DNA of 64,000 bases from Clostridia bacterium (GCA_910575405.1 CAJTER010000009.1:1-64000); one strand, 5' to 3'; positions 19,982-30,200 are shown, counted from the first letter of the stretch. A program made the numbers and translations. The notes: a model not told the origin generated them from the sequence alone.

Positions 19982-20365
19982 ATGCTTAAAAAAGAAATTT
20001 TAAGGAGAAACAGCGATTTTTCTTCTATTTATAAAAAAGGAAAGTCTGTGGGAGATCGGTTTGTTGTTCTGTTTTTCAGAAAAAATAAACTCCCTTATAA
20101 CAGGATCGCTTTTTTAGCGAGCAAAAAAGTCGGGAACAGTGTAACAAGAAACAGAGCCAGAAGGCTGATGAAAGAAAGTTACAGACAGATTTGTGATGAA
20201 CTTGCTGTAGGATATGACATTATTTTTATAGCGAGAAAAACAATAATTAATACGAAATATGCGGATGTGAAAAAATCAATTGAAGCCGCAGCCAGGAGAG
20301 CAGGGATTTTGAAAAGGCAGCCCAAAGCTGCTGCTTGTCCAAAGGAAATCCGGCAGCAGACTTAG
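19982..20365 (+). CDS. rnpA: Ribonuclease P protein component
   Basis: 127 aa. The RNR signature is present as NSVTRNRARRLMKESYR (residues 52-68). The protein assists the RNase P RNA in maturing the 5' ends of tRNAs. It lies after rpmH and before yidD, as in most bacteria. Confidence 0.96.
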   Translation: MLKKEILRRNSDFSSIYKKGKSVGDRFVVLFFRKNKLPYNRIAFLASKKVGNSVTRNRARRLMKESYRQICDELAVGYDIIFIARKTIINTKYADVKKSIEAAARRAGILKRQPKAAACPKEIRQQT

Positions 20366-20435
20366 CCGGAATGGGAACTGAGAGGTTGGATTATACTACG
20401 AACATACTTTGAAAATACAAAGAAGGTGATGGGAA

Positions 20436-20645
20436 TTGAGGAAGCTCATGATTGTTCTGATAAGGGGTTATCAGATGTTTATTTCCCCTCTTTTTCCGCC
20501 TACATGCAGATTTTACCCTACATGTTCTGTCTATTTTATTCAGGCATTAGAAAAATATGGATTTTTCAAAGGCAGCTATCTTGGGATTAAGAGAATTTTA
20601 AAGTGTCACCCTTTCCATCCGGGAGGCTATGATCCTTTAAAATAG
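20436..20645 (+). CDS. yidD: Membrane protein insertion efficiency factor YidD
   Basis: 69 aa. Carries the family motif [20 protein letters not shown], and ends with [11 protein letters not shown]. It may start at the GTG/TTG just upstream of [32 protein letters not shown] precedes it. It assists YidC in membrane insertion and lies 12 nt before yidC. Confidence 0.95.
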   Translation: MRKLMIVLIRGYQMFISPLFPPTCRFYPTCSVYFIQALEKYGFFKGSYLGIKRILKCHPFHPGGYDPLK

Positions 20646-20657
20646 TGGAGGAAATGA

Positions 20658-21371
20658 ATGTATACAATATTAGGAGTAATAGCAAAACCTCTTGGTTGGT
20701 TACTTAGTTTGTTATACAGTTTTATAGATAATTATGGTATTACTATCATTGTATTTACGATAATTGTAAAATTGTGTCTTTATCCGCTGTATATAAAACA
20801 GACAAAATCTATGGCAAGGATGTCGGCTGTTCAGCCGAAAATGACGGAGCTTCAGAGAAAATATGCCAATGACAGGGAAACCCTCAATATAAAAATGGCG
20901 GAGCTTTATAAAGAGGAGAAATTCAACCCAATGGGCGGATGCCTGCCTATGCTGATTCAGATGCCGATTATTATGGCTTTGTTTGCTTTACTGCGAAAAC
21001 CCATGGCTTATATGGCGGACGACAGCATGCTCTTTGCTGTACATGAAAGCTTCCTGTGGATTATGGATCTGAGTCAGCCTGACAAATGGATATTGCCGAT
21101 CCTGGCGGGTGTTGCGACCTTTATCGCATTTTCATTAAATCAGCAGACGCCGGCAAGTGGAAATGATCCGGCTGCGCAGATGAACGGCATGATGAAGATG
21201 ATGAAATACGTCTTCCCGGTTATGATCGTCTTTATGGGCAGATCCTTTCCTGCGGGCCTTGCAGTGTACTGGGCTTTGGGACAGGTTATGCAGATTTTCT
21301 TTAATATCCATTTGAAATCTGTTAGAGAAAAGCTGAAAGAAGAATCAAAAAAGAAGAAAAAGAAAAAATAA
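20658..21371 (+). CDS. yidC: Membrane protein insertase YidC (Oxa1 family)
   Basis: 237 aa. Five TM segments with the Oxa1 core: KLCLYPLYIKQTKSM contains the conserved cytoplasmic hairpin basic residues, followed by NPMGGCLPMLIQMPI. No lipobox signal peptide is visible, and the first residues run straight into TM1, as in short clostridial forms. The C-terminus is a run of lysines encoded by an A-rich tract, probably binding the ribosome. Next gene is jag, as usual. Confidence 0.95.
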   Translation: MYTILGVIAKPLGWLLSLLYSFIDNYGITIIVFTIIVKLCLYPLYIKQTKSMARMSAVQPKMTELQRKYANDRETLNIKMAELYKEEKFNPMGGCLPMLIQMPIIMALFALLRKPMAYMADDSMLFAVHESFLWIMDLSQPDKWILPILAGVATFIAFSLNQQTPASGNDPAAQMNGMMKMMKYVFPVMIVFMGRSFPAGLAVYWALGQVMQIFFNIHLKSVREKLKEESKKKKKKK

Positions 21372-21407
21372 ATTGCCTTGTTATCAGACAAAGGTGGAGG
21401 ATGAATT

Positions 21408-22301
21408 ATGGAGTTTTCAGAAAAATGGGGTACTGATGTTGAAGAAGCGGTAAGACTGGCCCTCATGGATTTAAAGCTGGACAGGGATGAGGTAGAGGTC
21501 ACTGTCTTAGAGGAGCCTTCCAGAGGCTTTTTCGGGATTGGAGCAAAGCTGGCCAAAGTACGTGTTGAGCCAAAGAAAAAAGAAGTAAAAGAAGAAGTGG
21601 CTGCGCCAGAGCCTATGAGGGAAAAAGCGACGGAACGTAAGGCAGCTCAGGTTCCGGTTAAAAAAGAAAAATCAGAAAAAATCGAAACCGCAAAATTGGA
21701 AAAGCCGGAAAAAACAGAGAAAGCAGAGAAAAAAGCCGAATATAAAGAGACGAACAAAGAGACAAAAAAACCGGAAAAAAAGAAGCGGGATAGGAGCCGG
21801 AAGGAAAAGAGAAAGCCGATTATCCCAAGAGAACCGGAAGAAAATATGGTTGAAATTGAGGAGCATCCGGCCCTGGAATTCCTGAAGGAAACTACGGAAA
21901 AAATGGGTCTTACTCTGGATATAACAGCAAAGCTGGGAAACAACAGCATTTTTATCAATATTCAGGGAAAGGATTCGGGAACGGTTATTGGTAAACGGGG
22001 ACAGACTCTGGATGCGATTCAGTATCTGACGAGTCTTGTCGTAAATAAAGAAAACGACAAGTATATCCGCGTTGTTGTGGATGCGGAAAATTACAGGTCA
22101 AAGAGAGAAAAAACTCTGGAACAGCTTGCAAACAGGCTTGCTGATAAAGTAGTAAGAACGAAAAAGAATGTGCGGCTGGAACCGATGAACCCTTATGAAA
22201 GAAAGGTAATTCATGCTACGCTGCAGCATAATCCTAATGTTACGACAAAGAGCGAAGGTGAGGAGCCGTACAGAAGGGTTATCATTGAACTGGTAAAGTA
22301 A
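21408..22301 (+). CDS. jag: RNA-binding protein Jag/KhpB (Jag_N, KH and R3H domains)
   Basis: 297 aa. The Jag N-terminal domain (residues 1-52) has the RGFFGIGAK motif. A Lys/Glu-rich linker of about 90 residues follows. The KH domain has GKRGQTLDAIQYLTSLVVN, and the R3H domain ends NPYERKVIHATLQ. The linker is low-complexity and probably disordered. It binds RNA and affects cell division and elongation in related bacteria. It is followed by a terminator-like hairpin. Confidence 0.93.
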   Translation: MEFSEKWGTDVEEAVRLALMDLKLDRDEVEVTVLEEPSRGFFGIGAKLAKVRVEPKKKEVKEEVAAPEPMREKATERKAAQVPVKKEKSEKIETAKLEKPEKTEKAEKKAEYKETNKETKKPEKKKRDRSRKEKRKPIIPREPEENMVEIEEHPALEFLKETTEKMGLTLDITAKLGNNSIFINIQGKDSGTVIGKRGQTLDAIQYLTSLVVNKENDKYIRVVVDAENYRSKREKTLEQLANRLADKVVRTKKNVRLEPMNPYERKVIHATLQHNPNVTTKSEGEEPYRRVIIELVK

Positions 22302-22337
22302 AAAAGTGTGCATGACACAGCCGAATGGAAGACAACA

Positions 22338-22362
22338 GCCCGCAGCTTTTGCGGGCGTTTTC
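22338..22362 (+). terminator. Terminator between jag and mnmE
   Basis: GCCCGCA-GCTT-TTGCGGGC followed by GTTTTCTTT, about 37 nt after the jag stop. Confidence 0.65.
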
Positions 22363-22499
22363 TTTGCTCAGGCTCGCGGCGCAGCAGGAACCGTTTGCTT
22401 GAGGTTTACTTAAGATTTGCTCGGACTTTGTCCAAACTTTGCTCAAACCTGTCAAAGGCAGAAAAAAGACAGAGGGCAGATGCAGAAAGGAATGGGAAT

Positions 22500-23876
22500 A
22501 TGGAAGATACAATTGCAGCTATTGCGACTGCATATGGAGAAGGCGGCATCGGCATCATCCGCGTCAGTGGACCTGATACGCTGTCTGTTTTAAACAAAAT
22601 CTTTGTGTCCCGTAGTAAAAAGATAGTAAATAGGCGCATGACATACGGACATATTGTGGATCCGGATACCAACAGGAAAATAGACGAAGTTCTCTGCGTG
22701 TATATGAAACAGCCCCATACTTATACAAAAGAGGATGTTGCTGAAATCAACTGTCACGGCAGTATGGTCTCCCTGAGAAAAACCTTAGAGCTTGCCTTAA
22801 AAAATGGGGCGCGCCTTGCAGAACCCGGTGAATTTACGAAACGGGCTTTTTTAAACGGCAGGCTGGATCTTTCCCAGGCAGAAGCAGTCATTGATCTGAT
22901 AAAAGCCAAAACCGATAAAAGCTTTGACGTTGCCATGGATCAGCTGAGTGGAGGAATTTCCGCAGAAATAACCAGTATTCGTGCTGATATCATGGATCTT
23001 CTTGTAAATCTGACAGTCAATATCGATTACCCGGATGAAGATATTGAAGAGCTGACTTATACTCAGATGGAAGAAAACCTATTGCAGATAGGCGATATGA
23101 TCGACAAACTGGCTGCAACAGCTGACTCGGGAAAAATCATAAAAGAGGGGCTGCGGGTTTCCATTATCGGAAAACCAAACGTAGGAAAGTCCTCCCTGAT
23201 GAACCGGCTGCTGCGGGAAACCAGGGCCATTGTCACAGAAATTCCCGGAACCACCAGAGACACCATCGAAGAACTGGTTAGTATAGGAAACATCCCCCTG
23301 CACCTGACCGATACAGCCGGAATCCGGCAAACGGAAAACAAAATTGAGCAGATCGGCATTGAAAAGAGCAAACAGTCTTTTAACGATGCGGATTTGATTT
23401 TATTTGTAGTGGACAGCAGCCGGGAGCTTTCAGCAGAAGATTGGGAAATTATGGATTATATCGGCAGTCGCAAGACCATCGTCCTCATCAACAAAATCGA
23501 TCTGGCTGGAGTATGGACAGAGGAAACAAAGGCACTTATTAAAGAAAAACTGCCTGCCGCAGAAATTCTGGAAACTTCCATGACAGAGAGGACTGGTATC
23601 CATCAGCTGGAAGAGGCCATCCAGGACATGGTGTACAGCGGATCCGTCAAGCAAAACGACAGCCTCCTTGTCACAAATGTGCGGCACAAAGATCTCCTGG
23701 ATCAGGCATCCGGCTTTATAAAGGATGCCCTTGCCATGACCAGAATGCGGGAAGCAATGGACTTTATTGAAGTAGACGTAAAGAGCGCTTATGAAGCTCT
23801 GGGAGAAATTATAGGCGAGACGGTTTCAGATGATATTATCAATGAAGTATTTTCAAGATTTTGTTTAGGAAAATAG
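22500..23876 (+). CDS. mnmE: tRNA modification GTPase MnmE
   Basis: 458 aa. The N-terminal tetrahydrofolate-binding domain is followed by a G domain with GKPNVGKSSLMN, IPGTTRDTIEE, DTAGIRQ and NKIDL. The C-terminus CLGK keeps the catalytic cysteine (usual form C-x-GK). With MnmG it installs the cmnm5 group on U34 of certain tRNAs. The open frame starts at 22308, but the conserved MEDTIAAIAT start is at 22500 and the stretch upstream is terminator and leader. Confidence 0.96.
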   Translation: MEDTIAAIATAYGEGGIGIIRVSGPDTLSVLNKIFVSRSKKIVNRRMTYGHIVDPDTNRKIDEVLCVYMKQPHTYTKEDVAEINCHGSMVSLRKTLELALKNGARLAEPGEFTKRAFLNGRLDLSQAEAVIDLIKAKTDKSFDVAMDQLSGGISAEITSIRADIMDLLVNLTVNIDYPDEDIEELTYTQMEENLLQIGDMIDKLAATADSGKIIKEGLRVSIIGKPNVGKSSLMNRLLRETRAIVTEIPGTTRDTIEELVSIGNIPLHLTDTAGIRQTENKIEQIGIEKSKQSFNDADLILFVVDSSRELSAEDWEIMDYIGSRKTIVLINKIDLAGVWTEETKALIKEKLPAAEILETSMTERTGIHQLEEAIQDMVYSGSVKQNDSLLVTNVRHKDLLDQASGFIKDALAMTRMREAMDFIEVDVKSAYEALGEIIGETVSDDIINEVFSRFCLGK

Positions 23877-23933
23877 GAAAACAGAAAAACAGTGGGGGAG
23901 CAAGTAAAGGAAAAGGTAAGCAGAGGACAGAAT

Positions 23934-25814
23934 ATGAAAAAATTTGTAATGGGAGAATATGATGTGATCGTAGTGGGGGCAGGACATGCAGGTTGTGAAG
24001 CCGCGCTTGCCAGCGCCCGCATGGGGAAAAAAACCCTGATCCTATCTATTAACCTGGAAGCAGTGGCCATGATGGCCTGCAATCCTTCTATCGGCGGGAC
24101 GGGAAAGGGTCATTTGGTGCGGGAGATCGATGCACTAGGCGGAGAAATGGGGATCAACATTGACAAAACCTTTATTCAGAGCAAAATGCTCAATACAGCA
24201 AAAGGTCCGGCAGTCCATTCCCTTCGCGCCCAGGCGGATAAAAACCGATACCACGAGGAAATGAAAAAAACTCTGGAATTGCAGGAAAACTTGGATTTAA
24301 AACAGGGAGAAGTAATCGACCTGATTCTGGAGGATCAAAAAGCCTGCGGCGTTATCATGCGGACTGGATCCGTATATCGCGGCAAAACCGTCATACTGGC
24401 TACAGGAACCTTTTTAAAAGGGAAAATTTTTATTGGCGAGAGCGCATTTGACAGTGGGCCAAACGGCCTGGCGCCTTCCCTGGAGCTGGGAGAAAATCTC
24501 AGAAAATACGGTCTTCCCATGCGGCGCTTCAAAACAGGTACTCCTGCCAGAGCCCTGGGAAAGAGTCTGGACTATTCCAAAATGACCAGACAGCCGGGAG
24601 ACGAAACAATCGTGCCATTTTCATTTTTAAACGATTCCCTTGAGCAGGATCAAATTTCCTGCTGGCTTACGTACACCAATGAAGAGACTCATCAGGTTAT
24701 AAGAGACAACTTCCACCGATCCGCTCTCTTTGGCGGACAGATCGAAGGAGTAGGGCCCCGCTACTGCCCGTCCATTGAAGACAAGGTCAACCGGTTTGCA
24801 GATAAAAAAAGACATCAGCTCTTTATTGAACCAGAGGGACTGACCACCGATGAAATGTATATTCAGGGAATGTCTTCCAGTCTTCCGGAGGATGTGCAGG
24901 AAGCTTTTTACAAAACAATACCGGGACTTGAAAACCTGGAAATCGTGCGGCCTGCCTATGCCATTGAGTACGATTGTATCGATCCGCTGGATCTGAAGCT
25001 CAATCTGGAAAACAGACAGATCGAAAACCTCTTCTGTGCAGGCCAGTTCAACGGAAGCTCCGGTTATGAAGAAGCAGCAGCTCAGGGCCTGATGGCGGGA
25101 ATTAACGCGGTTCTCAAAATTGAGAAAAAAGATCCCTTTATTCTGGATCGAAGCGAGGCTTATATTGGCGTTCTAATCGACGATCTGGTAACAAAAGGTA
25201 CTAATGAACCTTACAGAATTATGACCAGCAGAGCCGAATATAGGCTGGTTCTCAGGCAAGACAATGCAGATCTGCGCTTGACGGAAAAATCTTATGCCCT
25301 AGGTCTGGCAGATCAAGAGCGATTTGACTTGTTTATGGGAAAAAAGGAAATTGTTGAAAAAGAAAAAAAACGCCTTGAAAAAGCGATGATCGCACCGGAG
25401 GATATCAATCCTTATCTGGAAGAAAAGGGAAGCAGTCCCATCCAGACGAAAATTTCCATTCTGGAGCTTTTAAAAAGACCGCAGGTTTCCTACGACGATC
25501 TCAGCGCCGTGGATCCAGAGCGGCCGCAGCTTCCTGCCCATGCAAAGGCTCAGCTGGAGGTGCAGATCAAATACGAAGGCTATATTACAAAACAGGAACA
25601 ACAGATCAAACGATTTAAAAAGCTGGAAGATAAAAAGCTGGAAAGCAGCTTTAATTACGATGAAGTAGACGGGCTGCGTATTGAGGCCAGGCAAAAGCTA
25701 AACCAGTTCAAACCGGTTTCCCTGGGGCAGGCTTCGAGAATTTCCGGCGTTTCACCTGCTGACATCAACGTACTGCTGATTCATCTGGAAAAGCTGCGGC
25801 GCAAGAGGGGATAG
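23934..25814 (+). CDS. mnmG: tRNA uridine-5-carboxymethylaminomethyl synthase MnmG (GidA)
   Basis: 626 aa. The N-terminal FAD-binding motif is [14 protein letters not shown], followed by the MnmG signature [20 protein letters not shown] later family motif reads [17 protein letters not shown]. The ATG at 23934 has AGAGGACAG upstream; the frame is open further back without support. It works with MnmE, 57 nt upstream. Confidence 0.96.
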   Translation: MKKFVMGEYDVIVVGAGHAGCEAALASARMGKKTLILSINLEAVAMMACNPSIGGTGKGHLVREIDALGGEMGINIDKTFIQSKMLNTAKGPAVHSLRAQADKNRYHEEMKKTLELQENLDLKQGEVIDLILEDQKACGVIMRTGSVYRGKTVILATGTFLKGKIFIGESAFDSGPNGLAPSLELGENLRKYGLPMRRFKTGTPARALGKSLDYSKMTRQPGDETIVPFSFLNDSLEQDQISCWLTYTNEETHQVIRDNFHRSALFGGQIEGVGPRYCPSIEDKVNRFADKKRHQLFIEPEGLTTDEMYIQGMSSSLPEDVQEAFYKTIPGLENLEIVRPAYAIEYDCIDPLDLKLNLENRQIENLFCAGQFNGSSGYEEAAAQGLMAGINAVLKIEKKDPFILDRSEAYIGVLIDDLVTKGTNEPYRIMTSRAEYRLVLRQDNADLRLTEKSYALGLADQERFDLFMGKKEIVEKEKKRLEKAMIAPEDINPYLEEKGSSPIQTKISILELLKRPQVSYDDLSAVDPERPQLPAHAKAQLEVQIKYEGYITKQEQQIKRFKKLEDKKLESSFNYDEVDGLRIEARQKLNQFKPVSLGQASRISGVSPADINVLLIHLEKLRRKRG

Positions 25815-25884
25815 TGTCTTTTCAAACAGCCGGGCTGCTGTGGAGGACACAAAATCTGAGAAAACGAAAAAGGAGCCAATGGAT

Positions 25885-26619
25885 ATGGACAAAAACATAG
25901 GACAGGAACTGGAGCAGCTGGCTTTTGCCCTGAAGGAGCTGGGAATTCCCTGTAGGGAAGAAACCCTGGACCAGTTTCAGGTTTATATGGGGGGAATTTT
26001 AGAATGGAACGAAAAAGTAAATCTGACATCCATAACCCAGCCGCAGGACTTCATAAAAAAGCATTATATCGACTCTCTGTTGTCCGTTCCTTATGGAGAA
26101 TTTCAGCAGGCAAAGAGAATCATTGATGTAGGAACCGGAGGCGGATTTCCGGGAATTCCTCTGGCCCTCGCGGCCCCGGACAAGGAATTCGTACTGATGG
26201 ATTCCCTGGGCAAGCGGATCAAAATCATAAAGGAGCTTTGCGAAAGAGCGGGAATTCACAATGTAACAGCCATTCATGCTAGGGCAGAAGAGCTGGCAAG
26301 AAAGAAGGATCACAGACAGCGCTATGACCTATGTGTTTCACGGGCAGTAGCAAATATAGCGACCTTGTCTGAATACTGCCTTCCTTTTCTTAGAAAAGGA
26401 GGCTGGTTTCTTGCCTACAAGGGACCGGATACAGATGAAGAGCTGCAGGCCGGAAGCAAGGCAATCCGCATTCTCGGCGGAAGGATTATGCGGGAAGAAA
26501 AAGCTATTTTAGAAGATTTTGAGCTAAATCACAAAATTATTTTTATAAAAAAGACAGGAGAGACTCCATCGAAATTCCCAAGAAAATCAGGTACTCCATC
26601 GAAAGATCCGCTACTATAG
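25885..26619 (+). CDS. rsmG: 16S rRNA (guanine527-N7)-methyltransferase RsmG (GidB)
   Basis: About 244 aa. The SAM-binding motif DVGTGGGFPGIPLAL lies near residue 85, and the C-terminus has the family ending FPRKSGTPSKDPLL. AAGGAG at 25870 is 9 nt before the ATG at 25885; an ATG at 25879 is the alternative. It methylates G527 of 16S rRNA. Its loss in other bacteria gives low-level streptomycin resistance. Confidence 0.94.
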   Translation: MDKNIGQELEQLAFALKELGIPCREETLDQFQVYMGGILEWNEKVNLTSITQPQDFIKKHYIDSLLSVPYGEFQQAKRIIDVGTGGGFPGIPLALAAPDKEFVLMDSLGKRIKIIKELCERAGIHNVTAIHARAEELARKKDHRQRYDLCVSRAVANIATLSEYCLPFLRKGGWFLAYKGPDTDEELQAGSKAIRILGGRIMREEKAILEDFELNHKIIFIKKTGETPSKFPRKSGTPSKDPLL

Positions 26620-26705
26620 GAAACACAGGAACATTTTGTCAGAAAGATACTCTTTTCCTCACCTTATATACCTGCTAAGATAGAAAAAGGACAAAGGGGG
26701 GAGAA

Positions 26706-27518
26706 ATGATGTTGACAAAAAAGGTTACAGAGATACCTGTGGATCTGATTGTTACAAATCCGGATCAGCCGCGGAAAGTCTTTGGCGAAGAAGAGCTTCT
26801 CGAACTGAGGGATTCTATTAAAGAATATGGCGTAATACAGCCGATTATTCTAAAAAGAGATAATAAAAATGGAACTTACATACTGATAGCAGGGGAACGG
26901 CGGCTCAGGGCAGCCCATATGGCGGGCCTGACGAGAGTGCCGTCTATTGTAAGGGAAGCAGATGATCAGGATTCAGCCATTATTGCACTGGTGGAAAATG
27001 TCCAGCGGGAAAATTTGGGATATATGGAGGAAGCTCATGCTTACAACAAGCTGATGGAGGATTTTGGCCTTACACAGGGGGAGCTTGCAGAGCGGGTTGG
27101 AAAAAAACAATCGACCATTTCCAACAAGATACGGCTTTTAACACTTCCAAAGGACATACAGGAAGAATTGATTTCCAACAGACTGACAGAACGCCACGCC
27201 AGAGCGCTTTTAAAAATACCGGATGACGAGACCAGGAGGCTCGTTATAAAGCGCATTATTGCCCACGGTCTCAACGTAAGGCAGAGCGAAAAGCTGATCC
27301 AGGATGTAATGGAAAAGCAGCAGGAAGAGAGAAGAAAGCAAAATAAAATTCGTTATATCAGTTATAAGCTTTATCTGAATACCATAAGGAAAACCTTTAA
27401 TGAGATTTTTCAGGTAGAACAGGGCGCGAAATATACGCAGGAAGACAAAGGCGAGTTTTATGAAGTTAAAATTACAATACCAAAAAACACTCCTAAACCA
27501 AAAGTAGTAAACCAATAG
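26706..27518 (+). CDS. noc: ParB-like nucleoid occlusion protein Noc
   Basis: 270 aa ParB/Noc family. It shows the CTPase/ParB N-terminal motifs GERRLRAAHMAGL and ENVQRENLGYMEEA. The helix-turn-helix is LTQGELAERVGKKQSTISNKIRLL. Its place directly after rsmG and before parA-parB matches noc of Firmicutes. A consensus parS lies 3 nt past its stop. Separation from ParB is by position and the divergent C-terminus; the exact DNA site it prefers (NBS versus parS) is not shown. Confidence 0.85.
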   Translation: MMLTKKVTEIPVDLIVTNPDQPRKVFGEEELLELRDSIKEYGVIQPIILKRDNKNGTYILIAGERRLRAAHMAGLTRVPSIVREADDQDSAIIALVENVQRENLGYMEEAHAYNKLMEDFGLTQGELAERVGKKQSTISNKIRLLTLPKDIQEELISNRLTERHARALLKIPDDETRRLVIKRIIAHGLNVRQSEKLIQDVMEKQQEERRKQNKIRYISYKLYLNTIRKTFNEIFQVEQGAKYTQEDKGEFYEVKITIPKNTPKPKVVNQ

Positions 27519-27548
27519 GGATGTTTCACGTGAAACATCCTTTTTTTT
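27519..27548 (+). promoter_or_regulatory. Consensus parS site that also forms a terminator hairpin
   Basis: TGTTTCACGTGAAACA (27522-27537) is the exact consensus parS. It is extended by GGA/TCC on both sides to a 22-nt perfect palindrome and followed by eight T. As RNA this is a Rho-independent terminator for noc, so one sequence serves both centromere loading and termination. Confidence 0.92.
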
Positions 27549-27637
27549 GTGCAAAACTATAGTCAAAAAAAGGTTCATAGTGTATAATCAAAGTAATGAG
27601 ACGAGGATTCCTGTCATTTGATAAAGGAGGATATATT

Positions 27638-28411
27638 TTGGGAAAGGCTATTGCAATATTTAATCAAAAAGGCGGAGTAGGAAAGACCACCACAAACATT
27701 AATCTTGCTGCTTGTCTGGCCTTAAAGGGAAAGAGAGTTTTAATTATAGATATCGATCCTCAGGGTAATACTACCAGCGGTATCGGTTTATCGAAAAAAG
27801 AGCTAAAAAATACTTCTTACGAGATTTTAATAGAGGATAAAATCGATCCAAAGACTGCAATTTTAGAAACACAGATGAAGGACTTGGATATCATTCCAGC
27901 CAGTGTTCAGCTGGCAGGAGCAGAGGTAGAACTGATTCAGCTGCAGGGCCGGGAAAAGCGGTTAAAATATGCTCTGGATCAGGTAAAAAGAGATTATGAT
28001 TATATTTTCATCGACTGTCCACCATCACTGGGGCTTTTGACTATCAATTCTCTGGCTGCCGTAGATTCTGTGCTCATACCAATTCAGTGTGAATTTTATG
28101 CTCTGGAAGGAGTGAGCCAATTGATGAGCACTATTGAAATTGTTAAGAAAAATATCAATCCAAAGCTGGAAATTCAGGGCGTTATACTCAGTATGTTTGA
28201 TGGAAGGACAAATCTATCCGTACAGGTAGTAGAGGAAGTAAAAAAATACTTTAAAGAAAAGGTATATACGACCGTTATTCCGAGAAACGTAAGACTGGCG
28301 GAAGCTCCCAGCTATGGTATGCCCATTATGAAGTACGATCCAAAATCCGCAGGAGCAGTCGCTTATCAGGAATTTGCGGAGGAATTTCTCTCCATGGAGG
28401 CTGAACGATAA
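27638..28411 (+). CDS. parA: Chromosome partitioning ATPase ParA (Soj)
   Basis: 257 aa. Deviant Walker A KGGVGKTTTNINLA (residues 11-24) and DIDPQGNTTSG identify ParA/Soj. The start is taken as TTG at 27638 because AAAGGAGG lies 7-8 nt upstream and the family begins just before AIAIFNQKGGVGKT; an ATG at 27596 lacks a ribosome site. It works with ParB at parS and, in Bacillus, also modulates DnaA. Confidence 0.95.
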   Translation: MGKAIAIFNQKGGVGKTTTNINLAACLALKGKRVLIIDIDPQGNTTSGIGLSKKELKNTSYEILIEDKIDPKTAILETQMKDLDIIPASVQLAGAEVELIQLQGREKRLKYALDQVKRDYDYIFIDCPPSLGLLTINSLAAVDSVLIPIQCEFYALEGVSQLMSTIEIVKKNINPKLEIQGVILSMFDGRTNLSVQVVEEVKKYFKEKVYTTVIPRNVRLAEAPSYGMPIMKYDPKSAGAVAYQEFAEEFLSMEAER

Positions 28412-29304
28412 TGGCGGCGGGGAAAAATACGGGCCTCGGAAGAGGGCTGGATGCCTTATTCGATAATTCGGAAATTGATATGACGGAACTTTCCCCTGCA
28501 TCACAGGAACAGGTGCAGGAAAAGGGGATTACCTTCATTGATATTAACGATATTAAGCCAAATGAAAAACAGCCCAGAAGGAATTTTGATGAAGAAAAAT
28601 TAGAGGAACTGGCGGGATCCATTCGGGAACATGGACTCATTCAACCGGTTATTTTGAGAAAAGCGTCTCAGGGCTATGAAATCGTCGCAGGGGAGCGAAG
28701 ATGGAGAGCCTGCAGAAAAGCAGGTTATAAGGAAATTCCTTCGATTATAAAGGAACTGACGGACGAGGAGAACATGCTCCTTGCCATTATTGAAAATATG
28801 CAGCGCGAAGATCTGGATCCCATTGAGGAAGCCGAAGGACTGAATCAGATGATTACAGCTTTTAACATGACTCAGGAGGAAATATCCAGAAGTGTGGGAA
28901 AGAGCAGACCTTATATCACAAACGCGCTGCGGCTTTTAAAGCTTCCTGAGGAAGTAAGAAATCTGCTTTCAGAAGGCAAACTCTCAACCGGACATGCAAG
29001 AGCAATTGCAGGTATTTCGGATGCGGAAAAGCAGATTGAAATCGCCCACTATACCATCGAACATGGGCTTTCCGTAAGGGAGATCGAAAAGCTCATAAAA
29101 GAGGGTGGCCTGCAGAAAAAAAAGGCGCCTCGAAAAAAAGCGGAAAAAAGCACAGATGTAAAACAGGTAGAAGAAGATCTGAAACAGATTATGGGCACAA
29201 AAGTAAATCTGAGCCAAAAGGGAAAAAAAGGCCGCATTGAAATCGAATACTACAGCAGAGAAGAACTGGAGCGGTTGATCGAACTTTTGAAAACCCTCAG
29301 CTGA
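28411..29304 (+). CDS. parB: Chromosome partitioning protein ParB (Spo0J)
   Basis: 297 aa. It opens KNTGLGRGLDALF, typical of chromosomal ParB. The CTP-binding boxes are GERRWRACRKAGY and ENMQREDLDPIEEA, and the helix-turn-helix is MTQEEISRSVGKSRPYITNALR. The start codon overlaps the parA stop by one base (TAATG). It loads on the two parS sites that flank this gene pair. Confidence 0.96.
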   Translation: MAAGKNTGLGRGLDALFDNSEIDMTELSPASQEQVQEKGITFIDINDIKPNEKQPRRNFDEEKLEELAGSIREHGLIQPVILRKASQGYEIVAGERRWRACRKAGYKEIPSIIKELTDEENMLLAIIENMQREDLDPIEEAEGLNQMITAFNMTQEEISRSVGKSRPYITNALRLLKLPEEVRNLLSEGKLSTGHARAIAGISDAEKQIEIAHYTIEHGLSVREIEKLIKEGGLQKKKAPRKKAEKSTDVKQVEEDLKQIMGTKVNLSQKGKKGRIEIEYYSREELERLIELLKTLS

Positions 29305-29400
29305 CCTTCAGCTAAATGATGCAGAATTGATTAAAAAAGTAAATCAAACAAAAAAGAAGAAAAAGACCGAAAACCTTGAATTAAAGCGGTTTGAGAGATT

Positions 29401-29416
29401 TGTTCCACGTGAAACA
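29401..29416. promoter_or_regulatory. parS site (one mismatch)
   Basis: TGTTCCACGTGAAACA differs from the consensus parS at one base. It lies about 100 nt past parB and 12 nt before the next start codon. Confidence 0.85.
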
Positions 29417-29427
29417 TAAAGGTAAAA

Positions 29428-29934
29428 ATGCTGAAACAGGAAGTTGAATTGTGTATGAATGAAGTGATGCGCGAATGCATGGCTTTGAAAATTCCCATAA
29501 GTACAGATATTGATCCCAATATCATCATCAACAAAAGAGCCAGGAGCCGTTTTGCGGCCTGCAAAAAGAAGGGATCTTCTCCTTATATTATAGAAGTGGG
29601 GGAGGCGTTGCTGGGTTCGGATCGGATGGTAGTAAAAAACATTCTTGCCCACGAGATACTCCATACCTGCTATGGCTGCTACAACCACGGCAAGCGGTGG
29701 AAGCTGTACGCCGACAAGATGAACAGAGCCTACGGATACCATATTACAACCACCACTACTTACGAAGCTTTGGGACTGGAGGCTCCTGAGCGAAAAAGAA
29801 CGATCCACTATGTGATCGTATGCCAGAAATGCGGCCATGAATTTTACAGACAGAAAAAATCAAAGCTGGTGACCGAGACAAACCACTATCGGTGCAAATG
29901 CGGCGGCAGACTGAAATGCTACATATGCGAGTAA
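29428..29934 (+). CDS. SprT-like zinc metalloprotease domain protein
   Basis: 168 aa. The zincin motif LAHEILHTCYGC (residues 71-82) is followed by a second histidine in NHGKRWK. A zinc ribbon CQKCGHEF...CKCGGRLKCYIC closes the C-terminus. This is the SprT/Spartan-like architecture. In eukaryotes Spartan repairs DNA-protein crosslinks; the bacterial role is not well defined. The second parS lies just before its start codon. Confidence 0.82.
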   Translation: MLKQEVELCMNEVMRECMALKIPISTDIDPNIIINKRARSRFAACKKKGSSPYIIEVGEALLGSDRMVVKNILAHEILHTCYGCYNHGKRWKLYADKMNRAYGYHITTTTTYEALGLEAPERKRTIHYVIVCQKCGHEFYRQKKSKLVTETNHYRCKCGGRLKCYICE

Positions 29935-30021
29935 AAAAGCGGAACGCTGGAAAATGTTAAGGACGCTGCCTGGTAAATGGGAAAATGAAAATTTGAATAT
30001 TAACTCGACCATAGAGAATCA

Positions 30022-30098
30022 TTTATAAAAAAGGAATCCTATGTGCAAATAAGCCCTATAACAGATTTGTTTGCACAGAGGCTCCTTTTTTTTATAAA
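30022..30098. terminator. Long bidirectional terminator hairpin
   Basis: Arms TTTATAAAAAAGGA...CCT...TGTGCAAA pair with TTTGCACA...AGG...CCTTTTTTTTATAAA over nearly 30 nt with small internal mismatches. A run of eight T follows on the plus strand. It separates the SprT-like gene from the sporulation genes. Confidence 0.75.
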
Positions 30099-30200
30099 AT
30101 ATCGCCAGGCAGGATTTTTTTAATTAAAAGGAATGGTAGGCCTCTTTCCTGAATACAATATAGCAAGAATATGTATAAGGAAAACAGAGGGGGAACAACC

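Noticed and set aside
29331-29838. Minus-strand frames over the SprT-like gene
   Set aside because: They oppose a gene with HExxH and zinc-ribbon motifs and carry no recognisable domain.
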